From assembly GCF_947087965.1 (NCBI RefSeq), contig NZ_CAMUES010000008.1, forward strand, positions 1 to 64,000: a stretch of 64,000 nt of DNA, given 5' to 3'. Both the position numbers and the translations under genes were made by a program. Each line of letters opens with the position of its first letter. Within the stretch, counting starts at the first letter, position 1. Shown here piece by piece: positions 24,492 to 33,650 of this stretch. Origin of the DNA: an uncultured Mobiluncus sp. Its GTDB lineage: Bacteria; Actinomycetota; Actinomycetes; Actinomycetales; Actinomycetaceae. Below the pieces are notes generated by a model. The model did no database searches. It had not been told where the DNA came from and was given only the letters and a program-made list of their open reading frames with translations.

Positions 24492-24567
24492 AGGGAAGTG
24501 GCGCAATTGGTAGCGCAACGGTCTCCAAAACCGTAGGTTGCAGGTTCGAGTCCTGTCTTCCCTGCCA
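24492..24567 (+). tRNA. tRNA-Trp (anticodon CCA)
   Basis: Acceptor AGGGAAG pairs CTTCCCT with discriminator G, and the CCA end is encoded. The anticodon loop CTCCAAA between ACGGT and ACCGT gives CCA. It lies upstream of secE-nusG as in most Actinobacteria, but here a CapA-like gene intervenes. Confidence 0.96.
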
Positions 24568-24599
24568 CTTGGATCAAACAGTTTCCAACGTTTCCGGGA

Positions 24600-25862
24600 G
24601 TGTCTGTGTACCGAAGCCGCCCCAGTACCGCCCTTTTCCTGCTGTTTTTCCTGGCGGGAATCGTCGCGCTGGTCGCGGTCGCGGCGGGTCTCGGAACCGT
24701 GAACCAACACCACACACCGGCCCCAGTGACCTCAGCCGCGCCCCGCACTCCTGCGCCTCTCGCTCCAACCACCCTAACCGTGGCGATGACCGGAGACATT
24801 TTGAGCCACGGCTGGGTCACGGCTGCGTCTCGAGAGGCAGACGGACAATATCACCTAGAGAAACTGCTGGCAGAGGTGAAGCCCTACCTGGAACGCGCCG
24901 ACCTGGCCTTGTGCCATCAAGAAATTCCCTACGGAAAACCCGGACAAGCTCCCCACGGTTACCCGATTTTCAACGCCCCGATGGATTGGGCAAACGGCCT
25001 GGTCCAGGTTGGTTATGACGGCTGTTCTACGGCGTCGAACCACAGTTGGGACCAAGGAACCGCGGGTATCACCCACACTTTAGAAGTGCTGCAAAACGCC
25101 GGGCTGGGGACGGCCGGGACCCGCGCGAATGCCGAGCAAACCCCTTGGCAAATGTATGAAATTCACAAAGGGGGACGCACCGTACACGTGGCGCACCTAT
25201 CGTTTACGTATGGGTTGAATTTTGAATCTGTGCCGGAAGTGGACCGCCACCCTTACCTGGTGGAGATTAACGATGTCGAGCAAATCATCGAGTATGCTCG
25301 GCAAGCCCGCCAGGCCGGGGCGGATATCGTGATTGTCAGTCCCCACGGCGGCAGCGAATACGTCTATGAGCCCCAACCCCAACAGCGGCAATGGGCACAG
25401 GCTCTGGCGCAATCCGGGGTTGTGGACGCCTATGTCGGCCACCACGCCCACGTTCCTCAGCCGATTACGCTCACGCCCGGAGGAGTGCACGGCACTGGGA
25501 TGTGGACCTATTTCGGCACCGGAAACCTGCTGACCAGCCAAACCCCCGATATGGGAATCGGCACCCAGATTGAGTCGATTGCGTGGCTGAGCTTTGACAT
25601 CTCCGGGCCGGAGAAACACCCGCAGGTCACTCTCAGCCAAGCGGCGTGGGTCCCGGTCGTGCTGGATCGCAGCCGATTCCACGCGGTTCCCGTCCACGAT
25701 TTCGATGGCGGAACCGCGCCGCCTGGCTCGCGTCTCGATGCCGCTACCGTCCAGCGCTACCATGAGGAACTGGTAAAAGTGATGGGAAATGAGGCGACAG
25801 AGCTGAAGTCCCCGCCTCCTGCTCCGGCCGAGCCCACCGCGGTGACGGTCTTGGCGCGTTAG
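24600..25862 (+). CDS. CapA-family membrane-anchored metallophosphatase
   Basis: This 420-residue CapA-family (PGA_cap) protein has a calcineurin-like metallophosphatase fold facing outside the cell. An N-terminal signal anchor (LFLLFFLAGIVALVAVAAGL) and a Pro/Thr-rich spacer precede the domain. Metal-site motifs are MTGDILSHG, CHQEIPYG (the family Asn/Glu region), STASNHSWDQG, VSPHGGSEY and GHHAHVPQP. CapA proteins take part in poly-gamma-glutamate capsule export in Bacillus, but most actinobacterial members stand alone with untested substrates, and no capB/C genes are nearby. The start is GTG with only GGGA close upstream. Its position between tRNA-Trp and secE is an insertion into a normally tight block. 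Confidence 0.85.
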   Translation: MSVYRSRPSTALFLLFFLAGIVALVAVAAGLGTVNQHHTPAPVTSAAPRTPAPLAPTTLTVAMTGDILSHGWVTAASREADGQYHLEKLLAEVKPYLERADLALCHQEIPYGKPGQAPHGYPIFNAPMDWANGLVQVGYDGCSTASNHSWDQGTAGITHTLEVLQNAGLGTAGTRANAEQTPWQMYEIHKGGRTVHVAHLSFTYGLNFESVPEVDRHPYLVEINDVEQIIEYARQARQAGADIVIVSPHGGSEYVYEPQPQQRQWAQALAQSGVVDAYVGHHAHVPQPITLTPGGVHGTGMWTYFGTGNLLTSQTPDMGIGTQIESIAWLSFDISGPEKHPQVTLSQAAWVPVVLDRSRFHAVPVHDFDGGTAPPGSRLDAATVQRYHEELVKVMGNEATELKSPPPAPAEPTAVTVLAR

Positions 25863-25930
25863 ACTCCGCCGGGCCGGCCGCGGGTCAGCCTCGCACAAGC
25901 CGCGTACCGGCCGAGTAACAGCCTGCACGA

Positions 25931-25960
25931 TTGGCTTTAGGTACGGTTTTCTACTATGAT
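25931..25960 (+). promoter_or_regulatory. Candidate promoter for secE-nusG
   Basis: TTGGCT (25931-25936) and TATGAT (25955-25960) are separated by 18 bases. A perfect -35 hexamer TTGACA (25961-25966) lies just beyond and may belong to a second start using TAGGGT (25987-25992), though its 20-base spacing is long. Confidence 0.5.
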
Positions 25961-26041
25961 TTGACACATCCCCCCGTTAATTTGTTTAGGGTGAAGTGTG
26001 CCCGCGGCGGGGAAAGAAATTGCCTACAGGAGGAACAAATA

Positions 26042-26302
26042 ATGGCAGAAACCGAAGGTGCCATTCAGCCGGCGAAAAAAGCCGAAGCTACCCCTAGCGC
26101 TGATCAGGAACTTGGTTTTTTCGCGCGTATCATGCAGTTTTTCCGCCAAGTCGTGGATGAGATGAAAAAAGTCGTCTATCCCACCAGCGAAGAACTGTGG
26201 CGCTACTTCTTGGTCGTGATTGTTTTCGTGGCTATCATCATGACCGCGGTCGGGTTGATGGATTTGGGCTTCGGAGCCCTCACCGACCTTATCTTTAGCT
26301 AG
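26042..26302 (+). CDS. secE: Protein translocase subunit SecE
   Basis: This 86-residue single-span SecE clamps SecY in the SecYEG protein-export channel of the plasma membrane. After a 25-residue charged tail comes the conserved amphipathic helix (FFRQVVDEMKKVVYPTSEEL), followed by one transmembrane helix (YFLVVIVFVAIIMTAVGLMD). The start is the ATG at 26042, preceded by AGGAGGAACA; an open frame from 25931 is ignored. It is followed 47 bases later by nusG, the near-universal pairing. Confidence 0.97.
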   Translation: MAETEGAIQPAKKAEATPSADQELGFFARIMQFFRQVVDEMKKVVYPTSEELWRYFLVVIVFVAIIMTAVGLMDLGFGALTDLIFS

Positions 26303-26349
26303 ACCTGTTTGGTCTTTTCAATATCATTGCCCCACGAGGAATATCAGTA

Positions 26350-27165
26350 ATGTCAGACGAAAACGAATTGCAAGAAAACGATGCTGTGGCTGAGGAAGCC
26401 CAGTCGGAACCTAACCAGGCCGCCGAGGCCGCTTCTGCGGCTGAACCGGACCTAGAGGAAGTCCCCGCGAACGTGGACCCAGAAACTGGTGAAATCATCG
26501 AGGATACCGCGGATACTGCGGACACCGAGACTGAGGAACTCGACCCGAAGCAGGCCCTCGAAGTCGAGCTACGCGCTTTGCCGGGCCGGTGGTACGTGGT
26601 ACACACGTACTCCTCCTACGAAAAGCGCGTGAAACAGAACATCGAACAGCGCGTGGCGAATAATCCCGGCATGGAAGATTATGTCTACCAGGTCGAGATT
26701 CCGATGGAAGAACATGTCGAAGTCAAGGCCAAGAGCCGCAAGGTCGTGCAGCGTCCGCGCATTCCAGGATACGTTTTGGTGCGCATGGACATGGATGAGA
26801 ACTCGTGGCGTCTGGTGAAGGACACCCCGGCCGTGACTGGTTTTGTCGGCAACCAGCAGGATCCGGTGCCGCTGACGTTGGCGGAAGTGGTCAATATGCT
26901 GGCCCCGACCGCTAAGGAGGCCGCGAAAGTGGCGGTGGAAGACGGTCAGGTCGAGATTTCACAAGCGACGCAGCGGACTGCTCCGGTGGCGGCAGATTTC
27001 GAGGTGGGTCAGTCGGTGACTATTACCTCCGGTCCGTTCGAGACGCTTTCTGCGACGATTGCCGAGGTCAATGCCGAAACTCAGAAGCTGACCGTGTTGG
27101 TCACCATCTTCGAGCGCGAGACTCCGGTGGAGTTGAACTTCAACCAGGTCGCCAAAATCGACTGA
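26350..27165 (+). CDS. nusG: Transcription termination/antitermination protein NusG
   Basis: This 271-residue NusG binds RNA polymerase near the active cleft and couples it to Rho or to the ribosome. The N-terminal 75 residues are an acidic extension typical of Actinobacteria. The NGN domain follows (RWYVVHTYSSYEKRVKQNIE, then PRIPGYVLVRMDMDENSW), and a C-terminal KOW domain (FEVGQSVTITSGPFETLSAT) ends the chain. GAGGAATATCAGTA precedes the ATG. Normally rplK and rplA follow at once; here the operon ends in a terminator and a minus-strand tRNA-Lys instead. Confidence 0.97.
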   Translation: MSDENELQENDAVAEEAQSEPNQAAEAASAAEPDLEEVPANVDPETGEIIEDTADTADTETEELDPKQALEVELRALPGRWYVVHTYSSYEKRVKQNIEQRVANNPGMEDYVYQVEIPMEEHVEVKAKSRKVVQRPRIPGYVLVRMDMDENSWRLVKDTPAVTGFVGNQQDPVPLTLAEVVNMLAPTAKEAAKVAVEDGQVEISQATQRTAPVAADFEVGQSVTITSGPFETLSATIAEVNAETQKLTVLVTIFERETPVELNFNQVAKID

Positions 27166-27179
27166 TTTTTCAGGCTTGG

Positions 27180-27222
27180 CGGCGGGCGCGGGACTTCCAT
27201 CCTGCGCCCGCCGTTGATTTTG
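27180..27222 (+). terminator. Terminator of secE-nusG
   Basis: CGGCGGGCGC (27180-27189) pairs with GCGCCCGCCG (27204-27213), followed by TTGATTTTGG. The T-run is broken, so strength is uncertain. Confidence 0.7.
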
Positions 27223-27408
27223 GTCTTAATTTCCGGGACAGCTGACCGTATTGGCGTTCAGACCAGGCAAGAGGTCGTGGACATGGTTAAGGAAGTTCGT
27301 CGCGAACGCGCCGCGAACGCGCTACAGCCGCGCCACGAAATTATTATTTGAGAGGTGGAAAAAAAAGGGCGCTACTGGGAGAATTTGTTGAAATTGCAAC
27401 GTTTTGAG

Positions 27409-27484
<76 letters not shown>

Positions 27485-27616
27485 TTTGCGTTTTTGGCGC
27501 GGTTAACTATGCTAACGCTCCGGGCGGGGATTGACAAATTGAACGTGCCCCAACCCGGGGTTTAGCTCGCACAGATTTGGCGCGTCGCCGCCAGTCCGCT
27601 ATCTGGCGCGGCCCGG

Positions 27617-28057
27617 CTATCCCAGGGATTCCAAAGATTCGGGGACGTTCGCGCCAAAGCCTAGTTCAATCAGGGCGCCGCGCAGTTTGTCGCAGCTGGC
27701 TTTGATTGCGTCCGCAGAGCCCGCCGCTTTAGCATCGGGATGCAGCACCCGCATGGAATCGGTCGGAATGACATGAATATGCAGGTGGGGAACATCAAAA
27801 CCGGCGACGACAATCAAGGCGCGCGACACGTTGAACGCATCGCGCCCGGCTTGTCCAATAATCTGAGCTACCTGGGACAGGTGCGCAATCAAAGCCGGGT
27901 CGGCGTCCAGATAGTTGTCGACTTCCTCACGCGGCACCACCAGCATATGACCGTCGCTGCGCGGTTCGATGGTGGCGAAAACGACGCACTGCTCATCTTG
28001 CCAGACAAAGTTTCCGGGGATTTCGCCGTTGATAATTTTCGTAAATACGCTGGCCAT
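27617..28057 (-). CDS. HIT family protein
   Basis: This 146-residue histidine-triad protein contains the nucleotide-phosphate-binding motif PHLHIHVIP (about residue 92) and the family signature DGHMLVVPREEV. Bacterial HIT proteins hydrolyse nucleoside phosphoramidates or adenylated substrates; the exact substrate here is unknown. The start is the ATG at 28057 with AAGGAAC upstream; an open frame to 28117 is ignored. In many Actinobacteria a HIT gene sits in the rsmE-phoH stretch; here it lies apart from that cluster, consistent with rearrangement of the region. Confidence 0.9.
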   Translation of the reverse strand: MASVFTKIINGEIPGNFVWQDEQCVVFATIEPRSDGHMLVVPREEVDNYLDADPALIAHLSQVAQIIGQAGRDAFNVSRALIVVAGFDVPHLHIHVIPTDSMRVLHPDAKAAGSADAIKASCDKLRGALIELGFGANVPESLESLG

Positions 28058-28192
28058 GAGGTGTTCCTTTCGTTCGCAGAAGTCCGGTCGGGCGGCTTTT
28101 GTGTTCAGCGAGCGCATCAGGTGGGGGCGGAGAGCCCTCCCGGTGTTGCTCCGCTTTTATAGTAGGGGAATTTTTGTCTCCCGGGGGGCATG

Positions 28193-28198
28193 TAGAGT
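28193..28198 (+). promoter_or_regulatory. Candidate -10 for leaderless holA
   Basis: TAGAGT ends six bases before the GTG start of holA, with no ribosome binding site between. Confidence 0.45.
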
Positions 28199-28204
28199 TA
28201 AAGC

Positions 28205-29287
28205 GTGGCAACAAAGAAGAATGCTCAGAGAAGCTCCCGGGCTGGTTTCGAGCCGTGGTCGCGCGCGGCGCTGGCTCCGGTGGTGTTGCTACTGGGCAAA
28301 CAACGGGTTTTCGCCCAGCGCGCCATAGCCAGCTTGCGTGCTGCGGCCCTGGCCAGCGCCGAAAAGGACGGGGCGATGGAACCCCCGGAAATCACCGAGG
28401 TCAACGCACGGACTTATGAATCGTCCCGCCTGAGCCAACTGACTTCCCCCTCCCTCTTCGGAGGGATGCCGCTGGTCATCGTTCCCGGACTGGAACAGGC
28501 CAACGCCGAGTTGCTCCAGGATTTAGAAGCCTACCTGGCAAGCCCAGCGCCGGATGCCTACCTGGTGCTGTGGCACGCGGGGGGAAACCACGGGAAAAAG
28601 GTTTTGGACCTGTGCAAGAAGGGCGCTGCGAAGGTTTATGCCTGCGATGAGCTGCGCTGGCCGGAGGAGAAAGCTCAGTTCCTCCAGGCCGAGGCCGGTC
28701 GGTTGGGGCGTCCCATCAGCCAGGACGCAGTAGCGGCGCTGGTGGCGGCGCTGGGTGATGAATTCGAGGAATTGCTCTCCGTGACGACCCAGCTGTTGCA
28801 AACGGTAGGGGATCCCACTCAGCCGTTGAGCCTGGCTGAGGTTGATCAGTACCTGCAAGGGCGGGTGGAGGCCACCGGGTTTAATGTCGCCGATGCGGCC
28901 GTGACCGGCAATGTTGGCGAAGCGTTGCGCCTGTTGCGCCACGCTTTGGCCACCGGGGTAGCGCCGGTGTTGATTGTTTCGGCGATGGCCACGAAACTCC
29001 GCCAGATTTTGACCTCATTTTCCACCCAGTTGCCCCCCGCGGTGGCGCAGATGGACCTGGTGGACCCGCCTAAGCCTCTGTTCGGACGGATTGCCCAGGG
29101 AATCCACGCCGTTGCGCCGCGCTGGGACGATGAGCGGCTGGGCTTAGCCATCCTGGCGGTTGCCCGCGCAGACGAAGCGGTAAAAGGGGCTTCGCGGGAT
29201 CCCGAATACGCCCTGGAAGCCATGGTCTTGGCGGTGTGCCGATACGCCAGCGGCGTGCGCGAGCCAGTTGGGACGCCACCCATGTGA
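28205..29287 (+). CDS. holA: DNA polymerase III subunit delta
   Basis: This 360-residue delta subunit of the clamp loader opens the beta sliding clamp so it can be placed on DNA. Typical features are LLLGKQRVFAQRAI near the N terminus, PSLFGGMPLVIVPGLEQAN, and the helical ELLSVTTQLLQTVGD and VTGNVGEALRLLRHAL regions of domains II-III. It lacks a Walker site, as expected for delta. The start is GTG, probably on a leaderless mRNA. In other Actinobacteria holA follows comEC in the same direction; here it runs against comEC, and the last 218 bases of the two overlap. The C-terminal tail beyond CRYASGVREP is short and not conserved as far as I can judge. Confidence 0.88.
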   Translation: MATKKNAQRSSRAGFEPWSRAALAPVVLLLGKQRVFAQRAIASLRAAALASAEKDGAMEPPEITEVNARTYESSRLSQLTSPSLFGGMPLVIVPGLEQANAELLQDLEAYLASPAPDAYLVLWHAGGNHGKKVLDLCKKGAAKVYACDELRWPEEKAQFLQAEAGRLGRPISQDAVAALVAALGDEFEELLSVTTQLLQTVGDPTQPLSLAEVDQYLQGRVEATGFNVADAAVTGNVGEALRLLRHALATGVAPVLIVSAMATKLRQILTSFSTQLPPAVAQMDLVDPPKPLFGRIAQGIHAVAPRWDDERLGLAILAVARADEAVKGASRDPEYALEAMVLAVCRYASGVREPVGTPPM

Positions 29288-30980
29288 AGCTGAGTGCCAC
29301 AATCAACAGCCCGGTCACGCCCGCCGCCGGGTTTTCCAACCAGTCGACTTCCGCTCCCGGTCGACTGGCAAAGAACCTGGCCACGCCGGCAATCCACGCG
29401 GCAGCCCACCCGGTTACGTGCGCCGTGCCCTGTTCCAATAACCGCACCGGCATCGCAATAACGGCAAATGACGCGGCCGGGAGTCCCGCCAAGGCTGCTA
29501 GTGCGACCAGCCCTAAACCGCCCACGGTTACTATAGAGGAAACCCCTCCGGTCAACAGGTTCGCGGGGAGGGAATAAACCTGCAACTTCCCGCGCATGAC
29601 CAGCATTAGTGGCGCACAAGCCAGCTGCGCACTGAGGGAAACAGCCAGCGGCAGAGCAATCAGGCGCGGCAAGAACCGTGCGCACCAGGCCGCCAAGTAA
29701 GGCCCGCCGGTCACGATGGCGCCGGTCGCCACTACCGACAGGGCAAAGCCCCAGGACGTCGCTTGGAACGGCTGCACCAACAGCATTCCGATGATGGCCG
29801 CAGACAGGGAGGACAGCGAGCGGGACGGACGGGATATCCACAGTCCTACCAGCGTCAACGACCCCATTGCCGCCGCGCGGGTGACGGAGGCGGAGCCTTC
29901 CAGCATGGCCAGGAAGATTCCCATAATTCCCGCTGCCACTACGACTTGCACCCCGCGGCGTTTCCGAGCGGTTAGCCCCAGCGCCACGGCCAGCACCACG
30001 CTGAGATGCATTCCAGACACGGCAGTCAGGTGTGATAAGCCTGCTACCTGCATAGATTCGCGGTCCAGGGGGTCTTGGACGGCGGTCAGCCCCAGGCTCA
30101 TCGCCATAATCATTCCCGCCGTTGATTCCGAAAGCTCCGCCGTGGCCTCGCGCAGGCGCTGGCGCACCGCATTGACAAACACAAAACGCCCGGTCGGAGG
30201 TCCGATAATTTCAGGACCGGTCGGAGACTTCGCATAGCCCAGGTATTGGGTGGAAAGGTCCCGACTGGCCAGGCCGGTGCGCAGACGTACCCACGAACCG
30301 AGGGGGATACCCTCCCAGCCAGCCCCTTTGACCTGCAGCAGGGCGTGGGTGGGGTAGGTTGAGCCGTGCCAAGTCAGGCGGGTCACTTTGAGGTCAACGC
30401 GGTAACTGTCCCTCCAGCTCAGTTTCGGAGTGGAGACGACCTGGGCTTTCACGTCAAAACGGGCGGTCGGGTGAGCGCCAATGACCGCTAGGTTATCGCG
30501 TGAATCTAGCTCCAGACGCAGTGCCAGCGTCCCAAAAACGATGGCAATGACCAGGGCGGTGATCATAAGTGTAGCCAGCCCGGAGCCGCGCGGAAACAGG
30601 CGGTGGCGCCGGCGGGCGGGCATGACCGCGCCAGCTTTCCCTGCTCGGCCTGGCATTTCCGGGTAGCGATTCACCGCGCAACCAGGCATTTCAACGTTAC
30701 GTTTCCCCACGCGGATGGGCGTGAGCGTGCCACGCCTGTCCCTACGGGCTTGTGACCGGTGCAACCACCCCAGCGCACCTCCCGCTAGGGCCGCGACCAG
30801 GGCGAATCCAACGCTCACCACCAGCGCGACGCCCTCCCCGCGGTTTCCCGCCGCCAACAGTGCTACCCACAGGCTCACCGCCGGAATCGCCAGGCGCAAA
30901 TCCAGCGGGGCGGGGCGATAGTCCCGATCGGTACGCAGCCGCCGGACAATGAACGCGGTTTCGCCCTGCGCAGTCATCAC
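29070..30980 (-). CDS. comEC: ComEC/Rec2 DNA-uptake channel, C-terminally altered
   Basis: This 636-residue polytopic membrane protein is of the ComEC/Rec2 family, the channel that passes single-stranded DNA across the membrane during natural transformation. Core motifs are GLSHLTAVSGMHLSVVLA, EGSASVTRAAAMGSLTLVG and PANLLTGGVSS. Many ComEC proteins end in a metallo-beta-lactamase-like nuclease domain; none is present here. The last roughly 70 residues (Arg/Pro-rich, from QLARARRWRIG) are read from the strand opposite the holA coding end and look like read-through rather than a domain. The N-terminal region also has a Lys/Arg-rich insert (residues about 75-125) containing a TCACAAG motif copy. 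It starts with GTG/ATG, seven bases after comEA. Whether it still works is open. Confidence 0.88.
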   Translation of the reverse strand: MMTAQGETAFIVRRLRTDRDYRPAPLDLRLAIPAVSLWVALLAAGNRGEGVALVVSVGFALVAALAGGALGWLHRSQARRDRRGTLTPIRVGKRNVEMPGCAVNRYPEMPGRAGKAGAVMPARRRHRLFPRGSGLATLMITALVIAIVFGTLALRLELDSRDNLAVIGAHPTARFDVKAQVVSTPKLSWRDSYRVDLKVTRLTWHGSTYPTHALLQVKGAGWEGIPLGSWVRLRTGLASRDLSTQYLGYAKSPTGPEIIGPPTGRFVFVNAVRQRLREATAELSESTAGMIMAMSLGLTAVQDPLDRESMQVAGLSHLTAVSGMHLSVVLAVALGLTARKRRGVQVVVAAGIMGIFLAMLEGSASVTRAAAMGSLTLVGLWISRPSRSLSSLSAAIIGMLLVQPFQATSWGFALSVVATGAIVTGGPYLAAWCARFLPRLIALPLAVSLSAQLACAPLMLVMRGKLQVYSLPANLLTGGVSSIVTVGGLGLVALAALAGLPAASFAVIAMPVRLLEQGTAHVTGWAAAWIAGVARFFASRPGAEVDWLENPAAGVTGLLIVALSFTWVASQLARARRWRIGTPPRPWLPGRIRDPAKPLLPLRLRGQPPGWLSPAAHRPSAAQRRGFPGQSVRTEA

Positions 30981-30986
30981 GAATCC

Positions 30987-31994
30987 TCACACGCACACGT
31001 GGTCGCGCAGGCGCGCCATCAGCGACGGGCCAATCCCGCTGACTTCATCGAGCTGATCCACCGAAGCGAAACGCCCGTTGGACTCGCGGTAATCCACAAT
31101 GCGTTGGGCCAGGGCCGGGCCGATGCCGGAAAGGGTCTGCAAAGTGCCCAAGTCCGCGGTGTTCAGGTTCACTTTTTCGCCATCAGCCCCCGCTGACTTT
31201 GTGCCCAAGCCCGGAGCGTTACCCGTGTTTCCCCCCGCGCTCGGCGGGGGAGTTTCCCCAGGTCGAGCCACATAAATCATTTCTCCATCCGTGAGAGGAC
31301 GGGCCAGGTTCAGGGTGCTCAGATCCCCTTCGGGCAGGGCTCCGCCCGCCGCTTCCAGAGCATCGGCCACGCGAGACGGATCCGCCAGGTGAACCACTCC
31401 GGGATGGCTTACCGCTCCGGCCACGTGAACTACGACTTCGGCGCCGTTTGCACCGGGCAGAAACAGCTGCGGGGCGGCCCCCGGTGAGGGCGAAGCACCG
31501 GCCTTGCCTGCCGCGGTATTGCCGTCTTTCCCCTCAGCGGCTGCCAGCGCGGCACCCGGACCTGCGGAACTGCCCGTTTTGGAATCCGTTTTCCCTGTGG
31601 CGTCCCCGGACAGCACCCCGTCGGGAGGTGGTGTGGGCGGGGCGGCAAACACCTGCCAACCCACTACCAAAAGCCCGCTTACCAGCATAAACGCCGCAAT
31701 TAAAGTCGCTACTCGCGGGCTGGGCGCCAGGCGTAACCGCTGTTCGCGCTCGGCCACGGGTCTGACTTGGAGACTGCTTTCAATGCCCTGTACCAGGTCC
31801 TCAGCCCGCCCAGCCAGGTTACCGCGAGTCGGTGGGTTCCCATCCGCGCCAAAATCGGGGGTCGGCGCAGGACGGCGCGCGGTTCGGTAATCAGGCTCGG
31901 CATCGTCCAGATAGCCCACACCCGCGGCTCTGGCCCGCTCAAAAACACTGGCAGTGAGCCGGTCGCGGTCCGTTTGTCCAAACTTATTTAGCAT
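30987..31994 (-). CDS. comEA: ComEA DNA receptor
   Basis: This 335-residue membrane-anchored ComEA binds double-stranded DNA outside the cell and feeds it to ComEC. A cytoplasmic N-terminal region of about 95 residues and one membrane helix (VATLIAAFMLVSGLLVVGW) come first. A Pro/Gly/Ala-rich spacer leads to an SLBB domain (VVVHVAGAVSHPGVVHLAD) and a C-terminal helix-hairpin-helix domain (VNLNTADLGTLQTLSGIGP, then SGIGPSLMARLRDHV). AGGAGGTAGCCAGG precedes the ATG. It is the first gene of a comEA-comEC operon. Confidence 0.93.
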   Translation of the reverse strand: MLNKFGQTDRDRLTASVFERARAAGVGYLDDAEPDYRTARRPAPTPDFGADGNPPTRGNLAGRAEDLVQGIESSLQVRPVAEREQRLRLAPSPRVATLIAAFMLVSGLLVVGWQVFAAPPTPPPDGVLSGDATGKTDSKTGSSAGPGAALAAAEGKDGNTAAGKAGASPSPGAAPQLFLPGANGAEVVVHVAGAVSHPGVVHLADPSRVADALEAAGGALPEGDLSTLNLARPLTDGEMIYVARPGETPPPSAGGNTGNAPGLGTKSAGADGEKVNLNTADLGTLQTLSGIGPALAQRIVDYRESNGRFASVDQLDEVSGIGPSLMARLRDHVCV

Positions 31995-32162
31995 CCTGGC
32001 TACCTCCTCTATCGTGCCGGGAACTGTCCGCCCCTTGCTTGTGAAACTAATCGCGACCCACCGGTGCGGAAAGTCGAAAATGTTTTACCTGTGGAAAACC
32101 TGGAATTACCCGCCCCTGTGGAAAACTTCTCGAAAGGCAGTTTTTCGTTGCTATAGCCGGGA

Positions 32163-32168
32163 TAAACT
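32163..32168 (+). promoter_or_regulatory. Candidate -10 for leaderless gene at 32175
   Basis: TAAACT ends six bases before the GTG start. The divergent spacer 31995-32174 also has three CCTGTGGAAAA-like strings (near 32091 and 32118) of unknown meaning. Confidence 0.45.
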
Positions 32169-32174
32169 GAAGCA

Positions 32175-33650
32175 GTGAAAAAACAGAAACCGGATTTAAG
32201 CGATTCTGCGGCCGCGGTGCGCCAGCCCCGCTTGGTCGAACGCATCATCGGCGCGGTCATTCTGGCCCTGGCGGTGGTGGTGTTGGTGACCGCCACGACA
32301 CAGTGGCTTGGTGATACCGCCCGGATTCGCAGCAACGCGGAAGTGAAGAAAATCACCACGGTCGCCCCGTTGAAAGAAGCCTGGACCCTGGCCATGCCCG
32401 CAAAAATGAAGGATCCGCGCACGGTACAGGTGTGGGACTACGCCGATTCCCAAGACTCTTTGGCGGCCCAGGACGCCGCTACCGGCGTGACCGCTAAACT
32501 GGCCGAAAACGAAAAGCTTGTGCTGGTGAAAGGCACTGATGGCAAGGCTCAAACCCAGGCTATTGCGCTGATAGACGAAACGACCGGCACCGCGAAATGG
32601 TCGAAAACCTACGATGACCTGCCCCTGGACTATTGCCTGAAACAGCTGTGGCAGAGCTCGATTACCTGCGAATCGGACGCCGCGAAAAAGGTGGTGCGTA
32701 TCGACCCCAGCGGCAATGTTGCGGTAGGGGACTTGCCACAGGGTATTTGGGATTTAGCGACCGGAGAGCACGTGTTAGGGGCGATTTTTGACCAGTTCCT
32801 GGTGGTTCCTATTGCGGTTGCGGAAGGCAATTCGGCTGGGGTACAGGCGGTGTACGTCACGCCGAACTTTGCGTGGAAAGGCAAGTTCCCGCTCATGGTG
32901 CCAAACGCCCAGGCCGCCCAGCCTCTGCTGGCGCAAACTCGGGGGTCAGTGACTTTGCTCGGGGTGACTACTTCCAATCAAGACGGGTCTAACCGGCAAA
33001 ATACCTGGAGCTATTCCCAAATCATCAACATGAAAATCGGTTCTCTCGACACCTCGAAACTGGGGTCTGCCCCCCAGATTTCCATGTTGGAAGCCGGTTT
33101 TTTTGCCTCCGCTGACCCGCAAAGCGCCGCTGAGGTTCATTGGCAAATTCACGGTTCTGACGGTGGTGTAGTGGGGGAGGGCCAGTGCCCCTCTGTAGCC
33201 GCTCAAGCCCTGCACGACCAACTGCGCGCCGGGCTGCGGCTGGATACGGACAGTGCTCTGGCCGCCTTGAAATCCGGGAAAGTTCCCGTCCTAATGCCCG
33301 ACCGGACGTATTTCCTGGGTGCGACCGGGGAAACTTGTGCGTCCTGGCCTGGTTGCGCGGCTCAAACCTGGACTACCGGGGACGGCGTGGCCATCAATCT
33401 GAAAGCTCCGGGGGCTCCGCTGGCGTCTGACGGGACAAAAGCCGTGTTCACCGAAGGTAACGGCGGGCTGTTGAGCTACGGAATCGTTGACGGAAAATTC
33501 CTCTGGGAAGGCGTTGCCCCGCCCTTGAAAGATGCTGCCACCAGTGGTGATATGTTTGTTTTCGGGTCTGGATTGGGCCAGTTGGCGCAAACAGGCGACC
33601 TCAACAAGGGCAGCGCCAAGGCAGTATTGCGTTACCTCACTTTGCCGTAG
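32175..33650 (+). CDS. Membrane-anchored extracellular protein, unknown
   Basis: This 491-residue protein has a cytoplasmic tail of about 25 residues, one signal anchor (IIGAVILALAVVVLVTATTQ) and a large outer domain. The outer part has repeated stretches of the form 'value of a quantity, then W or Y near a Gly turn' (AIALIDETTGTAKWSKTYDD, WDLATGEHVLGAIFDQFLVV, YGIVDGKFLWEGVAPPL), which suggests a PQQ-like beta-propeller, but I cannot name a family. Four Cys in the outer domain could form disulfides. The start is GTG on a probable leaderless mRNA. Its last 19 bases overlap the end of the convergent ABC permease gene. Confidence 0.7.
   Translation: MKKQKPDLSDSAAAVRQPRLVERIIGAVILALAVVVLVTATTQWLGDTARIRSNAEVKKITTVAPLKEAWTLAMPAKMKDPRTVQVWDYADSQDSLAAQDAATGVTAKLAENEKLVLVKGTDGKAQTQAIALIDETTGTAKWSKTYDDLPLDYCLKQLWQSSITCESDAAKKVVRIDPSGNVAVGDLPQGIWDLATGEHVLGAIFDQFLVVPIAVAEGNSAGVQAVYVTPNFAWKGKFPLMVPNAQAAQPLLAQTRGSVTLLGVTTSNQDGSNRQNTWSYSQIINMKIGSLDTSKLGSAPQISMLEAGFFASADPQSAAEVHWQIHGSDGGVVGEGQCPSVAAQALHDQLRAGLRLDTDSALAALKSGKVPVLMPDRTYFLGATGETCASWPGCAAQTWTTGDGVAINLKAPGAPLASDGTKAVFTEGNGGLLSYGIVDGKFLWEGVAPPLKDAATSGDMFVFGSGLGQLAQTGDLNKGSAKAVLRYLTLP

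Noticed and set aside
27220..27351. 43-codon plus-strand frame between nusG and tRNA-Lys
   Set aside because: It begins with TTG inside the terminator of nusG, has no ribosome binding site and no recognisable family, although its tail (VVDMVKEVRRERAANAL) looks helical.
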